Source: Glandiceps talaboti
Taxonomy: Eukaryota; Hemichordata; Enteropneusta; Spengelidae
Reading direction: 5' to 3'
Assembly (NCBI RefSeq): GCF_964340395.1
Contig: NC_135567.1
Coordinates: forward strand, 12,848,925-12,912,924
DNA length: 64,000 nucleotides
Shown here: positions 37,521 to 49,080 of the stretch, piece after piece
Numbering within the stretch: the stretch's first letter is position 1
Layout of the letters: each line of letters starts with the position of its first letter
Position numbers and translations under genes: made by a program
The notes under the pieces: generated by a model
What the model was told of the DNA's origin: nothing
What the model saw: the letters and a program-made list of their open reading frames with translations, nothing else
The model's database searches: none

Positions 37521-37625
37521 TCTATCTCAGCTTGAAATCCGTCTCTCGCCAACCTTAATAATTTTTAAATCGATGAGTCTTTTAAAGTACTTTTCTTTAT
37601 TACTATACATTTTCACTATTCGCTT
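37521..37625 (+). pseudogene. Second C-terminal LINE scrap
   Basis: TTGAAATCCGTCTCTCGCCAA and the following bases code L-E-I-R-L-S-P-T-L then I-F-K-S, matching the ORF2 carboxy end at 32526-32640 at DNA level. A TTCACTATTCGCTTGG stretch follows in both copies. Confidence 0.5.
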
Positions 37626-38159
37626 GGATTTCGTTATTCCGAATATTTTATTAACAGCTCCTTTCGATTATTGTGACAAGGCACATTAATCGGCAGGTTG
37701 TTGTTAGACAGAGGGTGGGAACAGTTGATTCTAAGAGAGAGCAAGACATTACTCCTGTTGTGGCTAAAATCGGAATGTCTTTACTTCCAAAGGGTAATTA
37801 AAACTAAAAGCTAGAGATTACAGGAAGTGGATAGCAATTAATATTGGTATAAGGGATATACGATTGTGTCGATAGATATGTACAACACCTGTTTATGCAA
37901 AGTATCATTAATATTCATGAGAACATTCTTAAAGTAACCTTTGATGTCCGCGACATTTTTTTGTCAACATGTGCGATTTTACAATTTACATATGAAATAC
38001 TAATGTCACTCGGGAATTTAGTTTGGAAGTAATTAAGAAGCATAATGCAGTTACTTGCTTGTAAAAGTATGATTGACAAGAAACTCATCAATATCCATCC
38101 CATTTCCCAGTTTTATACAGTTGCAATACAATTTTGGCTGACTAACGATCGTTATACTC
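37626..38159. other. No recognisable feature
   Basis: This is AT-rich non-coding sequence. No repeat partner was found by eye. Confidence 0.45.
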
Positions 38160-38525
38160 AATGCACACAGACCATCATCAGATCAGTTATATAGTTATGT
38201 ACTCTACCCGTGATAATTCAACAGTTTACACAGCTGATTAAAGACTTCAGCGTTAAATTCTTACAAAATACTTGCAGACAACATTGTGCCTTTCATATGT
38301 TGACATTTAACTTTTTTTAAATGAAATATACTATATATAGATATAATGTTACTTTGTTGAGTCTCACTGAATCTCGGTGAGACTATAAAACCTAAACTGT
38401 ATAATAAGTAACACCGTTGATGACGTTAGACATTTCCTGGATCCTTAAAAAACAAAATACGAAATTAGTTTCCATATACTGACTGCTTTCACATGTGATG
38501 CTAATGAAAATTCTCTTTGATGGTA

Positions 38526-38621
<96 letters not shown>

Positions 38622-39008
38622 TATACTCTACTGGTTTGCTCACACACTGGGGCATTTGTCTGTTGATTTAGATAAAAATGAAATATCACATGACGGCTAA
38701 ACTGTAACTTAATTACGTCACTAATGTAATACCTTATGATATCAATAAATAAGGTATTAATTTTAAAGCAAACTAGAAAAGTAACACTACCACTGACAAG
38801 TATTTTACAATTACGTGAGTTGTCCTTTTGTATCTTTTTTGGGGGGTGGGTTGCATGTTAGCCCTATTTTAATAAGTAGTAAAATCAAACAGGTTGTCAT
38901 ATAATTATATGTATAACGGTAACAAATGAAATTGCTAAATCATCTATCTGATAGCTTACATTACAATACTTAATAATACACCTGTGTAGCACCGTGTGTT
39001 GGTTGCAG
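38160..39008 (+). repeat. Diverged copy of the host-gene intron module
   Basis: Bases ~38160-38460 align by eye with bases ~1080-1370 of each type A HYR intron, and with 56900-57110. Shared elements are the order CACAG-CATC, TA(T/C)GTACTCT, TTACACAGCT, TTACAAAA-ACTTGCAGA, and GTAACA(T/C)C-GTTGATG. Bases 38640-39008 align with 44690-45043, 46300-46677 and 57230-57657. The module ends in GGTTGCAG, the acceptor used by the linker exons. Confidence 0.65.
38529..38621. repeat. (TA)n microsatellite
   Basis: This is about 46 uninterrupted TA units. Confidence 0.95.
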
Positions 39009-39055
39009 AAAGGACCACCATCTCAGATACAACAACAGCATCACCACCAAGACTC
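39009..39055 (+). pseudogene. Broken Thr-rich linker exon
   Basis: After GGTTGCAG the phase 1 frame reads E-R-T-T-I-S-D-T-T-T-A-S-P-P-R and then runs into LINE sequence and a stop, with no donor site. It is the relative of the intact linker exons at 45044 and 46678, apparently destroyed by a LINE fragment at the CAAGACTCAAG joint. Confidence 0.6.
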
Positions 39056-39722
39056 AAGTTTACTTAACGTTTTCGCTAACTTTTTTCATTCGAAAATTTT
39101 GAAATTACGGGAACATTTACCAGTTGTTACACCTTCTGGTATTCTAAATGTAAATTATTCTTTTCATTTCTTTACACCTGTTACAATTAATTTTTTCTCA
39201 AAGCTCATGTAGCACCTTGTCAATAAATTATTTTTCTGTGGATTCTATTGCTAAAGAAATGTAGTGAACAGGTTGCGAGAGGTATTTGTACTGGACAAAT
39301 TATAAACAAATGCTCAAGTTCCGGTGAATTTCCAATGTCTTATAAATCTGCTATAATTCGTCACTAGCTTAAAAAGCTAACTTAGACCAAAATATTCTGA
39401 AAAAAATTATCGTCAAATTGTCTCTTTCTTTCTAAGCTCATAGAGCATATTGTTTTAAGTCAATTAAATACATATCTATGTGATCATAATTTGTTTGCAA
39501 AAAATCAGTCAGCATACCATGCAGGTTTCAGCACAGAAATTGCTCTCCTTAGAGTTCAAAATGATGTAGATATATTGCACTCTCTCGATTCACGGAAAGA
39601 TGTCATTCGATATGAGTGACAATGATATTTTGTCACATAGATTGCGTTATAGGTTTGGCATAACGGGAACAGCTTTAGAATTGCTTAGTTCTTATTTGAG
39701 AGGGCGTACCCAATCAGTGTGT
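39056..39722 (+). pseudogene. CR1/L2-type LINE ORF2 fragment
   Basis: With frameshifts the sequence reads V-F-A-N-F-F-H-S-K-I, then C-S-E-Q-V-A-R, I-N-K-C-S-S-S-G-E-F-P-M-S, and Y-R-F-G-I-T-G-T-A ... L-S-S-Y-L-R-G-R-T-Q-S-V. These are the region before and at the start of the reverse transcriptase. Many stops make it inactive. It matches 41540-42780 and 57708-58235. Confidence 0.8.
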
Positions 39723-39736
39723 ACCTGCAAATGCAG

Positions 39737-39892
39737 ATGACACTGCCGGCAACGGCTTGACAACTGCAATGTTAGCAAACATTCTGATCACAAACAAAAC
39801 AAAGTGTAGCTTCTACGACAAATTGTGTGTCAAAGTACAACCAGATGCTGCGACAATATGCATTGATATCACTGGCAAAGTTAACTGTGCAG
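39737..39892 (+). CDS. Candidate internal exon with four cysteines, unknown module
   Basis: An AAATGCAG acceptor and a GCAG/GTAAGAAT donor enclose 156 bp (52 codons) open in phase 1-1, the same phase as every other host exon here. The product reads D-D-T-A-G-N-G at the start and C-S-F-Y-D-K-L-C, I-C-I-D, N-C-A-G towards the end. I do not recognise the domain. Against it: the pyrimidine tract is weak and the exon directly abuts a dead LINE fragment. For it: length, phase and Cys content all fit a secreted module. Confidence 0.4.
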
Positions 39893-41019
39893 GTAAGAAT
39901 GCCACAGATTATGCATTACTAATAATTCTACAAATGATTAATTGACAACTAGAAAAATCTGAATCACCAATTTTTATACGAACCTATTGTCAAAACTTTT
40001 GAAGTAATGGATTTTGAGGTTTGAATACTCAATATATTCCCAGAGTATTGTAAATACAAATGATGCATATAATTTACAACATGTTAAATCGGGACATGTG
40101 ATTCTCAAAGGGAACACTTACATAACTGTTTAACGCAGTAATGTTTTGAGGTGTTATGCTCACAGATAGATAGACGGACATACGTACGGAGGGAGGGAAG
40201 GAAGATGAGAGGGGGGGAGACCTCAGCGATGGACGGACGGAGCGACTAACTAATTTACTGTTGGTCGACATTGACAGTATAAAAACCGGAATCCGAATGT
40301 TATCAGGGTTTTGACATTTTTATAAAAGTTCAGATAGGCTAATAATTTACATTATGTGCGGTAGGTATTTTCCAATAGTAAACTCAAACGAAAAAGCACG
40401 TCTCATGTGAAATAAATATATATTTTTGGGAGTTCATCGTTGTGTGATTGCTTGTAAGTGTCACCGTAAACAACAGAGCATTAGACACCCAAAGAAAATA
40501 TATAATATGTAAAATATTAAGTATATCTCTTATCGATCCGAAGTTATACTAAAACATTTGTTCTTCATATATTGAAGCCTAGTTTGTAGTTTGGTAGTCT
40601 GGTCTTGTTAGCTGAAATTTATCTTTATTTCGTTAATAATACATTAATTAAAACGGATATTCATCTGTGTTGGTAAACCGTAGTATATAATTGAACGTTT
40701 GTTCCAACTACGGAGAACTAATTGATTCAATCTAGTCTGAACTGCTGTAAGTGAAGGAAAACGAATCCAAAGCTCTCGTATTGTTTGTTTAAGCATAAAT
40801 CTTCTTCACAAAAAGTAATGTTTTGAGTGCTTGTGAGTTTATCTACTGAATACGTGTCCTGAGATTCTGGTACCTCTGAGATTGACTGTGTGCGTCTGAA
40901 GTTACAACTTGAATTTGGTCAATAGCTATCACCACCAAAGACATATCGGTAACACCAGCTTGTAAATCTATAGTTGACAAATATCTTTCCCATTTCTCAC
41001 TTTTATACAGTTATACAGT
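39893..41019. other. No gene recognised
   Basis: This is AT-rich with a short purine-rich low-complexity stretch (GGAGGGAGGGAAGGAAG) near 40188. If the upstream exon is real this is its intron. Confidence 0.5.
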
Positions 41020-41539
41020 AGATGAGAAAGTGACTAGTGACTTTAGCTAAGTAAACTAACACTTGTTATTTTCAATAAACACAGACAATCACACATACTC
41101 TTATATTATTTAGAACTCTACACGTGATAACCATGTTAAACATCCAACTTTCGGGAACGTGACGAAGAGACAAATAGAATATTATGGCATGGGAACATTG
41201 AGTTCTCACATTAATACTTCTCAATCTGGAAGAGTTTCAATCATGTTCCCACCAAAAACAAAGGATAATGTTCCGCAACGGGAAGACACCTATCCTGGAC
41301 ATCTTCTCCACGTTCTCACAAACCTTAATGATTCCAATTATCACTAGGTATATCTGTACCAATGATTGTCAAGACCGTTTTGTTAAAGTGACTACTGACA
41401 GACAGGTGGAAACAACACCATGGAACTGACCGAAATTATATTCGGCATGGAACTAACGGACATGCACGCCTCGGACTCGATCGTCGATATGTCAGCAAAT
41501 ACAGATTATCATAATAGTTAAAATCTGTTTAAGTCAGAA
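41020..41539. other. Partial diverged copy of the host intron module, then no feature
   Basis: Bases 41040-41130 (TTTTCAATAAACACAGACAATC ... GATAACCATG) resemble the same intron segment as at ~1020-1120. The remainder carries short frames that I cannot support as genes. Confidence 0.4.
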
Positions 41540-42780
41540 TAACTTTTTTTCATTCGAAAATTGCGAAATTACATGAACATTCACCAGTCGTTACACCTTC
41601 CGATATATTCTAAATGCAAATCATTATTTTCATTTCTTTATACACCGTTTACAGTTGATTTTATGTCAAAACTCAATAGCTACTTGCCACCAAAAGTCCT
41701 GTTCAATTGATTCTATTCCACATTGCTAAAGAAATGTAGTGAACTTGTTGCTACAGCTATTTGTCAAATTATCAACAAATCATTAAGTTCCGGTGAATTT
41801 CCAAGGTCTTCTAAATCTGTCATAGTTTATCCCTTGCTTAAAAAAAGCTAACTTAGACCAAAACATACTGAAAAATTATCGCCCGGTTTTTTTCTAAGCT
41901 CATAGAGCGTATTGTTTTCAGTAAATTAAATATATATCTATGTGATCATAATTTGTTTGCAAAATATCAGTGCGCATACCGAGCGGGTTTCAGCATACAA
42001 ACTGCTCTACTTAAAGTTCAAAATGACGTATCACGCTCTCTCGATACACGGAAAGATGCCATTTTAAATGTATTCTTCTTTCTGCTGCCTTCAATATGAT
42101 TGACCGTGACAAATTGGTATATAGATTGCGTTATAGGTTTGGCATAACGGGAACAGCTTTAGAATGGTTTAGTTCTTATTTGAGAGTGCGTACCCAATCT
42201 GTGTGTTGGATCTGTCATGTCGATGACACAGTCTGTTGATTGTGCTGTCCCCCAGGGGTCAGTCCTTGGTCCTATTTTGTTCTGTCTTTATATAGCACCT
42301 CTGGAGGACATCACAATCAGGCATGGTTTAACTTGCATGATGTATGCTGATGATTCTGAACGTTATCTCACTTTTGAGGGTGACCGGGTTCCTACTACCA
42401 TGATTGACTTATGTGTTGATGTGATCTTGGGATAGATGCAAGACAATATGCGTTGTCTTAACGATGAGAAAACAGACACTGTGCATTTCTCTTCTAACTT
42501 TAGCGGTGTAGGTCTTCCGATCTTTCGCTGATTGATGAGGTCAATACATCCGTCTGACATTGTTCGAAATCTTGGCGTTTCCATGGATGCAGCTGCTACC
42601 ACGTCATATCATGTTGTGAATGTTTGCAAAGCTACCCTCTTTGCGCTTTGGAAGATTGGTAAAATTCGCAACATACTGGACCAACCCCATACCAAGAAAC
42701 TTGTTCATGCCTTCATAACATGTCGATTAGATTACTGTAATAGTTTACTGTATGTTCTTCCTTTAATTGATTTTAATTGT
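41540..42780 (+). pseudogene. CR1/L2-type LINE ORF2 pseudogene (reverse transcriptase core)
   Basis: This is the longest of the related fragments. Reading through frameshifts it has A-N-F-F-H-S-K-I near 41540 and the S-A-A-F-N-M-I-D-R-D-K-L region near 42090. F-G-I-T-G-T-A-L-E-W-F-S-S-Y-L follows near 42135-42180. Next are V-P-Q-G-S-V-L-G-P-I-L-F near 42247-42280, the catalytic Y-A-D-D near 42343-42354, and C-R-L-D-Y-C-N-S-L-L-Y near 42722-42754. Several stops and frame changes make it dead. It ends where DIRS-like sequence begins. Confidence 0.85.
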
Positions 42781-42839
42781 TATTCAAATGCATTAACATG
42801 TTATTGCCCCAGGTGTGTCGACCCAATCCCAATCTAGTC

Positions 42840-44140
42840 AGTGGTTTATAAGCGTATCGTGCTGAGTGGGGCTCCTCCTTAACGTTCTTCTTTCGCGACG
42901 TTAAGATGAATGAGAAATCAGTGAGCGAGAAGAGAAGAGCTCCTCAATGTAAAATATGTAATAGACCGACATACGGACACCAATGCCCCATCAGACAATC
43001 TTGTGAGTTCAAAAAACTTTTAGAGGCGACGGGCGAGGTCTTGGAAGTTCCCGACAACGATGACAAGGAAATGTATCTTAGAGCCGTTAGTGAATTATCT
43101 AGACGGGTTGAACACCTGAATGCAGTGGTCACCGACCTGGCCGAGATTCGGTTCCGTATGCAAACCTGGTTAATAGGAAACGAAAAGAATAGAGATGCGC
43201 TGATATCTGGTTTATCTCCTAACGAACAGGCTACTCCCTTATTTCAGGAAGCACCGTTTACAAGATCAAAAGGAATGCAGGGGACAAGACTTCCCATACC
43301 AGAAAAAAATATTAGAGCAGCAAAAAGTGATGAGTTTATAGCTAGACTTAGCTGACCTCATGTCGATTCTAATTAATCAAGAATCAAAAATGCACCGACA
43401 ATGACATAGTACTGGGAAATGATGACTTCGTCATGCGATCCGGACCGAGAAGACAGAAACGAACCAGAAACAATTTTGTCGACTGGTGATTTGTGTGGAA
43501 TATTTATGAAAGTATCCTGGTTACTGAGAATACAAGATCCTATAATGAACTTTTATCATATAGACAATTAATACAAGACTGTAATAATAAACACTCTTGG
43601 TATGCTGTATATAATTATGATGTTAAGTTCCGTTACCAACTTGCTAATAATTACCAAATATATTGCTGATGTAGACCTTTTTTGTCACTACTTTCGATTC
43701 CTGTTCAGTAAGATCCAGTAGCAGGAGATTCTTTAGATGTGATAGTTTGACCATATAGTGGAAGTGTATCCCTTTCAGCCAGAGAACACGATGTCGTCAG
43801 AGAAACCAGAAAGGGAAACATTTGCGAAATACGGAAAGTGGTTCCATCAAGTAAAAGAAGGATGTTTTTTTTTGTACCAGTCAGGCAAATGTAGATTTGA
43901 TAAATGCAAACGGGCACTCGTGTGCAACAGGTGTAGTGGTCAAAAACTTGCCTACACATGCGATTGTAGCAACTAAATCCCCTTGCAGCGTCACCGAGTG
44001 GGAAAAAGTCTTGTTTCGCACACGGAAAGAAATCTTGTCAACAGCTTGACTTATAATATTACACATGGTGTTGATATAGGCTTCAAAGGACACAGAAGTA
44101 CTAGAATTTGCAATAATTGGCCTTCAACTCGAATCTAAAT
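42840..44140 (+). pseudogene. DIRS-like retroelement remnant: gag-like frames and RT start
   Basis: The frame 42906-43355 codes 149 residues with an N-terminal C-K-I-C ... H-Q-C motif, an acidic coiled middle and no recognised enzyme domain; it resembles a gag-like ORF. A second frame at 43791-43976 codes K-W-F-H-Q-V ... C-R-F-D-K-C ... C-N-R-C ... C-D-C, a Cys-rich gag-type motif. Bases 43976-44137 then code T-P-L/P-L-Q-R and N-I-T-H-G-V-D-I-G-F-K-G, like the entry of a DIRS reverse transcriptase. Sequence ends abruptly at 44137. Assignment to DIRS is by motif memory only. Confidence 0.5.
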
Positions 44141-44640
44141 AGAACTTTTAATATCTTACCTGACATTTTCGACGGTAACATTTTCAAAGTGGGTTTGGAA
44201 CAAAAGTTTAATTAAATACTATAATACATTACAGTTAACTGCATTTTACATTAACTATTGAATCGAAATTGATCAATATGTTCCTGGTCATATAAGATAA
44301 AGACATTAGCAGCTAGTTGACTTAATTATGTGATACTTGTATCTTGATGGCATGGCGTTAGACTGTCTTGTTATCATTATTGTTGGAAATTCGAAAGAAT
44401 CTATGACTTCCCGGTGTTTGATTCTCTCAAATTGATCTAGACAACGTCTCACAATTCTTACTACCAAAGTGTGTGTTTGTACTTAAACCAAGAAATAATA
44501 AGATTGGAGTATGTAAATATCTTTGTTCTTCCCTGATGTGTTCAAGTTATTGTTATGTATTGTTTGTTGGTCATCTTACATGACCAAAAACTATGGTCAC
44601 ATATGATTGTCAAAAGATCTTAAAGGACATGTTTATATAT
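44141..44640. other. No recognisable feature
   Basis: This is AT-rich non-coding sequence lying before the linker-exon module. Confidence 0.5.
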
Positions 44641-45043
44641 ATGACAAAGTAGGAGTTTTCGTGTGTTTTTTTTGATGTATTATATTGGTTTGCACTCGAA
44701 CAAGGCAATTTATGTGCTGGTATCGACAAAAATCAAATCTCGCATGACTGCAATATATAATGTAATTGAGTCACTACTGTAATACGATACAAGATCAAAA
44801 GAGAATGTATTAAATAAATGTTAATTAAAGCAAAATATCAAAAGAACACTAACACTGACCACTACTTTACAATGGGGTATTTTTTTGTCCATATGTATCT
44901 CCTTTTTTCGGTGGTCGGTTTGTACGTTGGCCTTATTTTAAAAATATAAAACGGAAAAAATGAAATTATAACATCAACTATCTGAAGCGATGCATGAAAA
45001 TACTTAACTTTACACCTGTGCATTATCATATTTTTGGTTGCAG

Positions 45044-45065
45044 ACAGCACCACCACGCCAGATCC

Positions 45066-45108
<43 letters not shown>

Positions 45109-45145
45109 CCAACACCAACACCAACACCAACTAACGTGTCAACAG
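45044..45145 (+). CDS. Thr/Pro-rich linker exon L1
   Basis: A 102 bp phase 1-1 exon lies between TTTTTGGTTGCAG and ACAG/GTAAAT. It codes D-S-T-T-T-P-D-P, a run of 14 Thr from (ACA)n, a (P-T)n stretch and N-V-S-T. This is a mucin-like linker: extended, likely O-glycosylated, with one N-glycosylation sequon (N-V-S). The ACA repeat can change length by slippage without breaking frame. Confidence 0.75.
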
Positions 45146-45215
45146 GTAAATATATTTTATATGGTAGCTTTTCTCAACATATATATGTTTCCGGCCTTAA
45201 AGTCACAATCATCAG

Positions 45216-45230
45216 TATGTGTATGTGTGT

Positions 45231-45306
<76 letters not shown>

Positions 45307-45310
45307 ATAT
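45216..45310. repeat. (GT)n microsatellite
   Basis: About 45 GT units with a few GTAT interruptions lie 70 bases after the L1 donor. Confidence 0.95.
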
Positions 45311-45443
45311 GTTATTTGCCAAATACCGTTCCATATCTTGCGAGAGGTAATTTTTTCTGGTTTAACGGAGAGCCGGAGGCGAGCCGTTATACCAGAAAAA
45401 TTACCTCGAGCAGCAAGATGTGGAACAGTATTTGGCAAATAAC
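45311..45443. repeat. Foldback element, arms about 60 bp
   Basis: GTTATTTGCCAAATACCGTT at the left is mirrored as AACAGTATTTGGCAAATAAC at the right. Inside, AGGTAATTTTTTCTGG pairs with CCAGAAAAATTACCT and AACGG-GCC pairs around AGAGCCGGAGGCGAGCC. The whole 133 bp can form one long hairpin, as in a MITE. The flanking ~700 bp up to 46180 contains CCAATCAGA(G/A)TGCG twice and may belong to the same mobile insertion. Confidence 0.8.
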
Positions 45444-46181
45444 ATACTTATACGTCACCTGCGACTATGAATTCATTCTTGAATGTCTAAAAATACTGTT
45501 TCATTTTAAAATAAAATCACTTCCGCGTTATACTGTTGAGCATAGTATTACGTACTTCTCTAATGACTGCAGTGCGGTTGTTTACATGTCAGTCTTAACT
45601 TTATTGTCCAATCAGAGTGCGCGTTTGCTCAGTAGTATGACGTAATGTTTACTATTTGCATATCACTTAGCGATATATTCAAACTTATAACCATCAGCTG
45701 AAAAATGAGTGCGTCTTTGTTTTGCGTACTGTATTCCATTGAATGTACATAACTGTTCGTGATATGCTTTGTTGTTCTAGTTAAACAAAAATTACACCCT
45801 CTGTGGTGGTAATTTTCATATCCTTAATAAATTTAGGAATTCATGTTTACGATCGCGTGATGACCGTGTGTTCGCCGTCACTGGACTTTCACGGTTGTGT
45901 GTGGAATTTGTGACTATTTCCCTGTGACATGAAAAGTACAGTTCAAAGACTTGTTACAATGTATACAACGGTGATATTTTGTTCGATTGAAAACAAATTT
46001 GGCATTGGAAATGCTGGTTATAGCTCGATCTCTAGTTGTCTGCTAGATTTGTTTACAAAGGGACGTGTAGTGATCACGTGATACAACAAGCAAAAATACG
46101 GCTGTTGGTGAAAAATACGCCTGTGTATCTGCAGGGCTCTCGACCAATCAGAATGCGAGATTGGTGACAGGTGACGTATAA
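45444..46181. mobile_element. Probable non-autonomous DNA element body
   Basis: This segment has no counterpart in the second linker module and lies between two dinucleotide repeats. CCAATCAGAGTGCG (~45611) and CCAATCAGAATGCG (~46144) recur near its ends, as does TGACGT(A). No transposase frame is seen. Boundaries are uncertain. Confidence 0.4.
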
Positions 46182-46225
46182 ATATATATACACACACACA
46201 CACACATATATATATATATGTCTGT

Positions 46226-46259
<34 letters not shown>
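46182..46259. repeat. Compound (TA)n-(CA)n-(TA)n-(TG)n microsatellite
   Basis: Alternating purine-pyrimidine blocks over about 78 bp include CA and TG runs on either side of a TA core. It is self-complementary and prone to Z-DNA or hairpins. Confidence 0.9.
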
Positions 46260-46677
46260 CAAAGTCGGAGTTTTCATTATTTTTATAATGTATTCTATTG
46301 GTTTGCACTCGAACACGGAAATTTATGTGCTGGTATCAAATCTCGCATGACTTCAAAACTGTAATGTAATTGCGTCACTACTTTAATACGATACGGGATA
46401 AAAAGAAAATGTATTAATGTTAATTAAAGCAAAATATAAAAAGAATACTACCACTAGCAACTACTTTACAATGGGGAATGTTTTTGTCCATATGTGTCTT
46501 CTTCTTTTTTTCAGTGGTCGGTTTGTACGTTGGCCTTATTTTAAAAATAAAATCAAACAGAGTTTAATATAGAATTGTGTTTATAACGGGGAAATGAAAA
46601 TATAACATCAACTATCTGAAGCGATGCATGAAAATACTTAACTTTACAACTGTGCATTATCATATTTTTGGTTGCAG

Positions 46678-46758
46678 ACAGCACCACCACGCCAGATCCA
46701 ACGACAACACCAACACCAACATCAACACCAACACCAACACCAACGAACATGTCAACAG
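46678..46758 (+). CDS. Thr/Pro-rich linker exon L2
   Basis: This 81 bp phase 1-1 exon lies between TTTTTGGTTGCAG and ACAG/GTAAAT. It codes D-S-T-T-T-P-D-P-T-T-T, then P-T-P-T-S-T-P-T-P-T-P-T and N-M-S-T. It is paralogous to L1; the poly-Thr run is replaced by Pro-Thr repeats. Confidence 0.75.
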
Positions 46759-46826
46759 GTAAATATATTTTATATGGTAGCTTTTCTCAACATATATATG
46801 ATACCGGCCTTAAAGTCACAATCATC

Positions 46827-46828
<2 letters not shown>

Positions 46829-46882
<54 letters not shown>
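46829..46882. repeat. (TG)n(TA)n microsatellite
   Basis: This is a compound dinucleotide repeat in the same position relative to exon L2 as the GT repeat is to L1. Confidence 0.95.
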
Positions 46883-46885
<3 letters not shown>

Positions 46886-46909
46886 CTGTACACAATACTT
46901 GGAAATTAC

Positions 46910-47054
46910 CATACATACATACATACATACATACATACATACATACATACATACATACATACATACACACACGCACACACACAGAGACATACATACATAC
47001 ATACATACATACATACATACATACATACATACATACATACATACATACATACAT
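46910..47054. repeat. (CATA)n tetranucleotide microsatellite
   Basis: Two long CATA runs are split by an (AC)n/CACACAGAGA interruption at ~46967-46987. Histidine/Thr-Tyr frames read from it are artefacts. Confidence 0.95.
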
Positions 47055-47333
47055 TCATGCAGCCATGCAGGTATGCATGTAGGCAAGCAGACATATCATT
47101 AAATGTATATTGCATGTGTCACACTTCCCAAATAGTCGTTTTAGGAATAAATTTGGTATTGTTTGGACCAGACCAAGAGCTATATACTAGTGTTTATATT
47201 CATTCAGGGTTATATGTGCGTTCACAGACCATGTGTGTATTGCATCAAGAAGTTACTTATAGTTAATATTTTCACCTCACATTTCACACATTAACAAAAC
47301 CAGAAATCATTCAGTGAATCATGTATCATCATA

Positions 47334-49080
47334 TGATGGAAAATGTCAAGACGCTGTCAATGAACGTGTTATACAATAGGGATAAGATCACTCTATCAAC
47401 CTCAAAATAACTTAGTTTTCACAAAAATATAAACGTTGCTGACCGTTAATAATAATAGACACAGTGTTAAATCCCATTGTATATATCATAAAGACATGAA
47501 CGTTTATTTTAATGCTGTTTCGACTTCCTGGTTTTGTATGATGTTGTAGTTTTCCGAATAGTTGGAAATTTTCCGAATAGTTGGAATTTTCTAAATTATG
47601 AAAAAATATGCAACAGTCGTACCCGTCCCAAAGAAAACTAATCCGATAGTACATAATTAAGTCAGCTGTCATCAGTGTATAAAATACAGAGAAGGAGAGA
47701 CACGACACAAACCGAGAAAACAAATGATCCACTATATACGCTGATTATTAGTTTGAAAACTCGATAAGAATATATCTGCAAGACTAAGTGACTGTAATAA
47801 CTAGAGAAGTCGGCAAAGGGGATTTTTCTTGACGTTTGTACAATACATACATCCTAAACAACTAGGTATCGAGTGGTCGTTATTGGCTCAACTGTAAGTC
47901 TAGTGCTTAATGTTAGATGTGCCGTTGGTCCAGCAGTGGTTGATTTTGGTTTTTCTGTTGTTCCATTGGTTGATGATGATCAATTTCTTCATGTTTCCTG
48001 TGTTGTTGGAACGTTATTTTGTTTCGTCTGTGAAGCTTTCCTGGTATAAAATAAAATGAAAAGGACAGGTCTATAATAATATTGTGTGTAGATTTAAAAA
48101 AATAAAATCACGTCTTTACCCAACTGAAAAAAACAACATTTTTTAAAAGGTAATCAGACGATACCATTAATATGAATTTCTGTAAGAAAGAAGAAAGGCA
48201 CATGATTGAATCAATTCCCAACTATTTATTTTTAATTCATCATGTATATAACACTGAATATTTTATAATTAAATGTGCAGTTTCAAAACCGACATTTCAA
48301 CATACATAATTGCAACATGTATTTAAATTATAGTGGAGATACAAGTTTGAGATTAGAAAGAGATACTAAACGACTATATCTGTGCAATAGGATATAGGTC
48401 CTGATGAATGTTCAACATTTGTTCTATTAAGTTGGATATTAATTTTAACTACTCTAAAACTAACATTCTTCACACATTTAAATTGACGTTTCATCAGGAA
48501 GTAATTGATACGTTTCCCTGATCACAAGAATAACACGTTTAGTTTAATGTAATACCATCGACAGCAGCTTCATTTCTTCATTTTGTTATGTTCTCTTGTC
48601 TTTGTAGGGAACACACCAACGCCAACACCAACGCCAACACCAACCCCAACACCAACCGGAGGTAAGTTTGACAGGAGGATTGTTTCCACAACATTTGTAA
48701 CGATATCATAATGGGTAATGTCTTTTTGTTATTAGTCCCCAATGGTGAAGCAGGAGGGAGGGGGGTAGCATGTTGGGTCCTGTGTGTCCGTTCGTCCGTC
48801 AATCCATCCATCAATCTCCAACTCTATCTCAAAAAAGCACAGGCCAATTTCAACCAAACTTTCAGTAAAAATCATACGCACATCAATTGTTGTTTGATAT
48901 ATGCAAATTTGACCAAATGGCGGCCATATTTGTAGTTGAAAATCGATATTTACTGCTTAATTCAACAACTGTAACAAAGACACTCCATTCGAAAGGTTGT
49001 AAGCATATGTACCTACATTTAATGGCTGAATTCAAACAACACTGGTAATAATGGTAGTGACAGGGGTCAGCATAAGTCAT
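47334..49080 (+). repeat. Segmental duplication, copy 1 (pair at +12240 bp)
   Basis: From ATGATGGAAAATGTCAAGAC onward the sequence matches 59574 onward at a constant offset of 12240 bp through the exon at 48608. The start of both copies marks the left end of a linker-exon array. Confidence 0.85.
48608..48661 (+). CDS. Asn-Thr-Pro linker exon N1
   Basis: A 54 bp phase 1-1 exon has a strong pyrimidine-rich acceptor (CTCTTGTCTTTGTAG) and a consensus donor (GGAG/GTAAGT). It codes G-N-T-P-T-P and further T-P pairs ending T-G-G. It would act as a short rigid, O-glycosylatable spacer. Very short exons like this are easily missed by gene finders. Length varies between copies by whole codons (48, 54 or 60 bp). 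Confidence 0.75.

Larger units (their letters stand above)
44641..46830 (+). repeat. Tandem pair of linker-exon modules (offset 1634 bp)
   Basis: Bases ~44641-45200 and ~46255-46825 are homologous, from TTTGCACTCGAACA through the exon to CTTTTCTCAACATATATATG. The two copies are separated by a microsatellite and a foldback-bearing insertion. The microsatellite that follows each exon is in the same relative position. Confidence 0.8.

Noticed and set aside
46770-47266. Frames made of Tyr-Ile-His-Thr or Cys-Met-Tyr-Val repeats
   Set aside because: These are translations of the TA and CATA microsatellites on both strands, not proteins.
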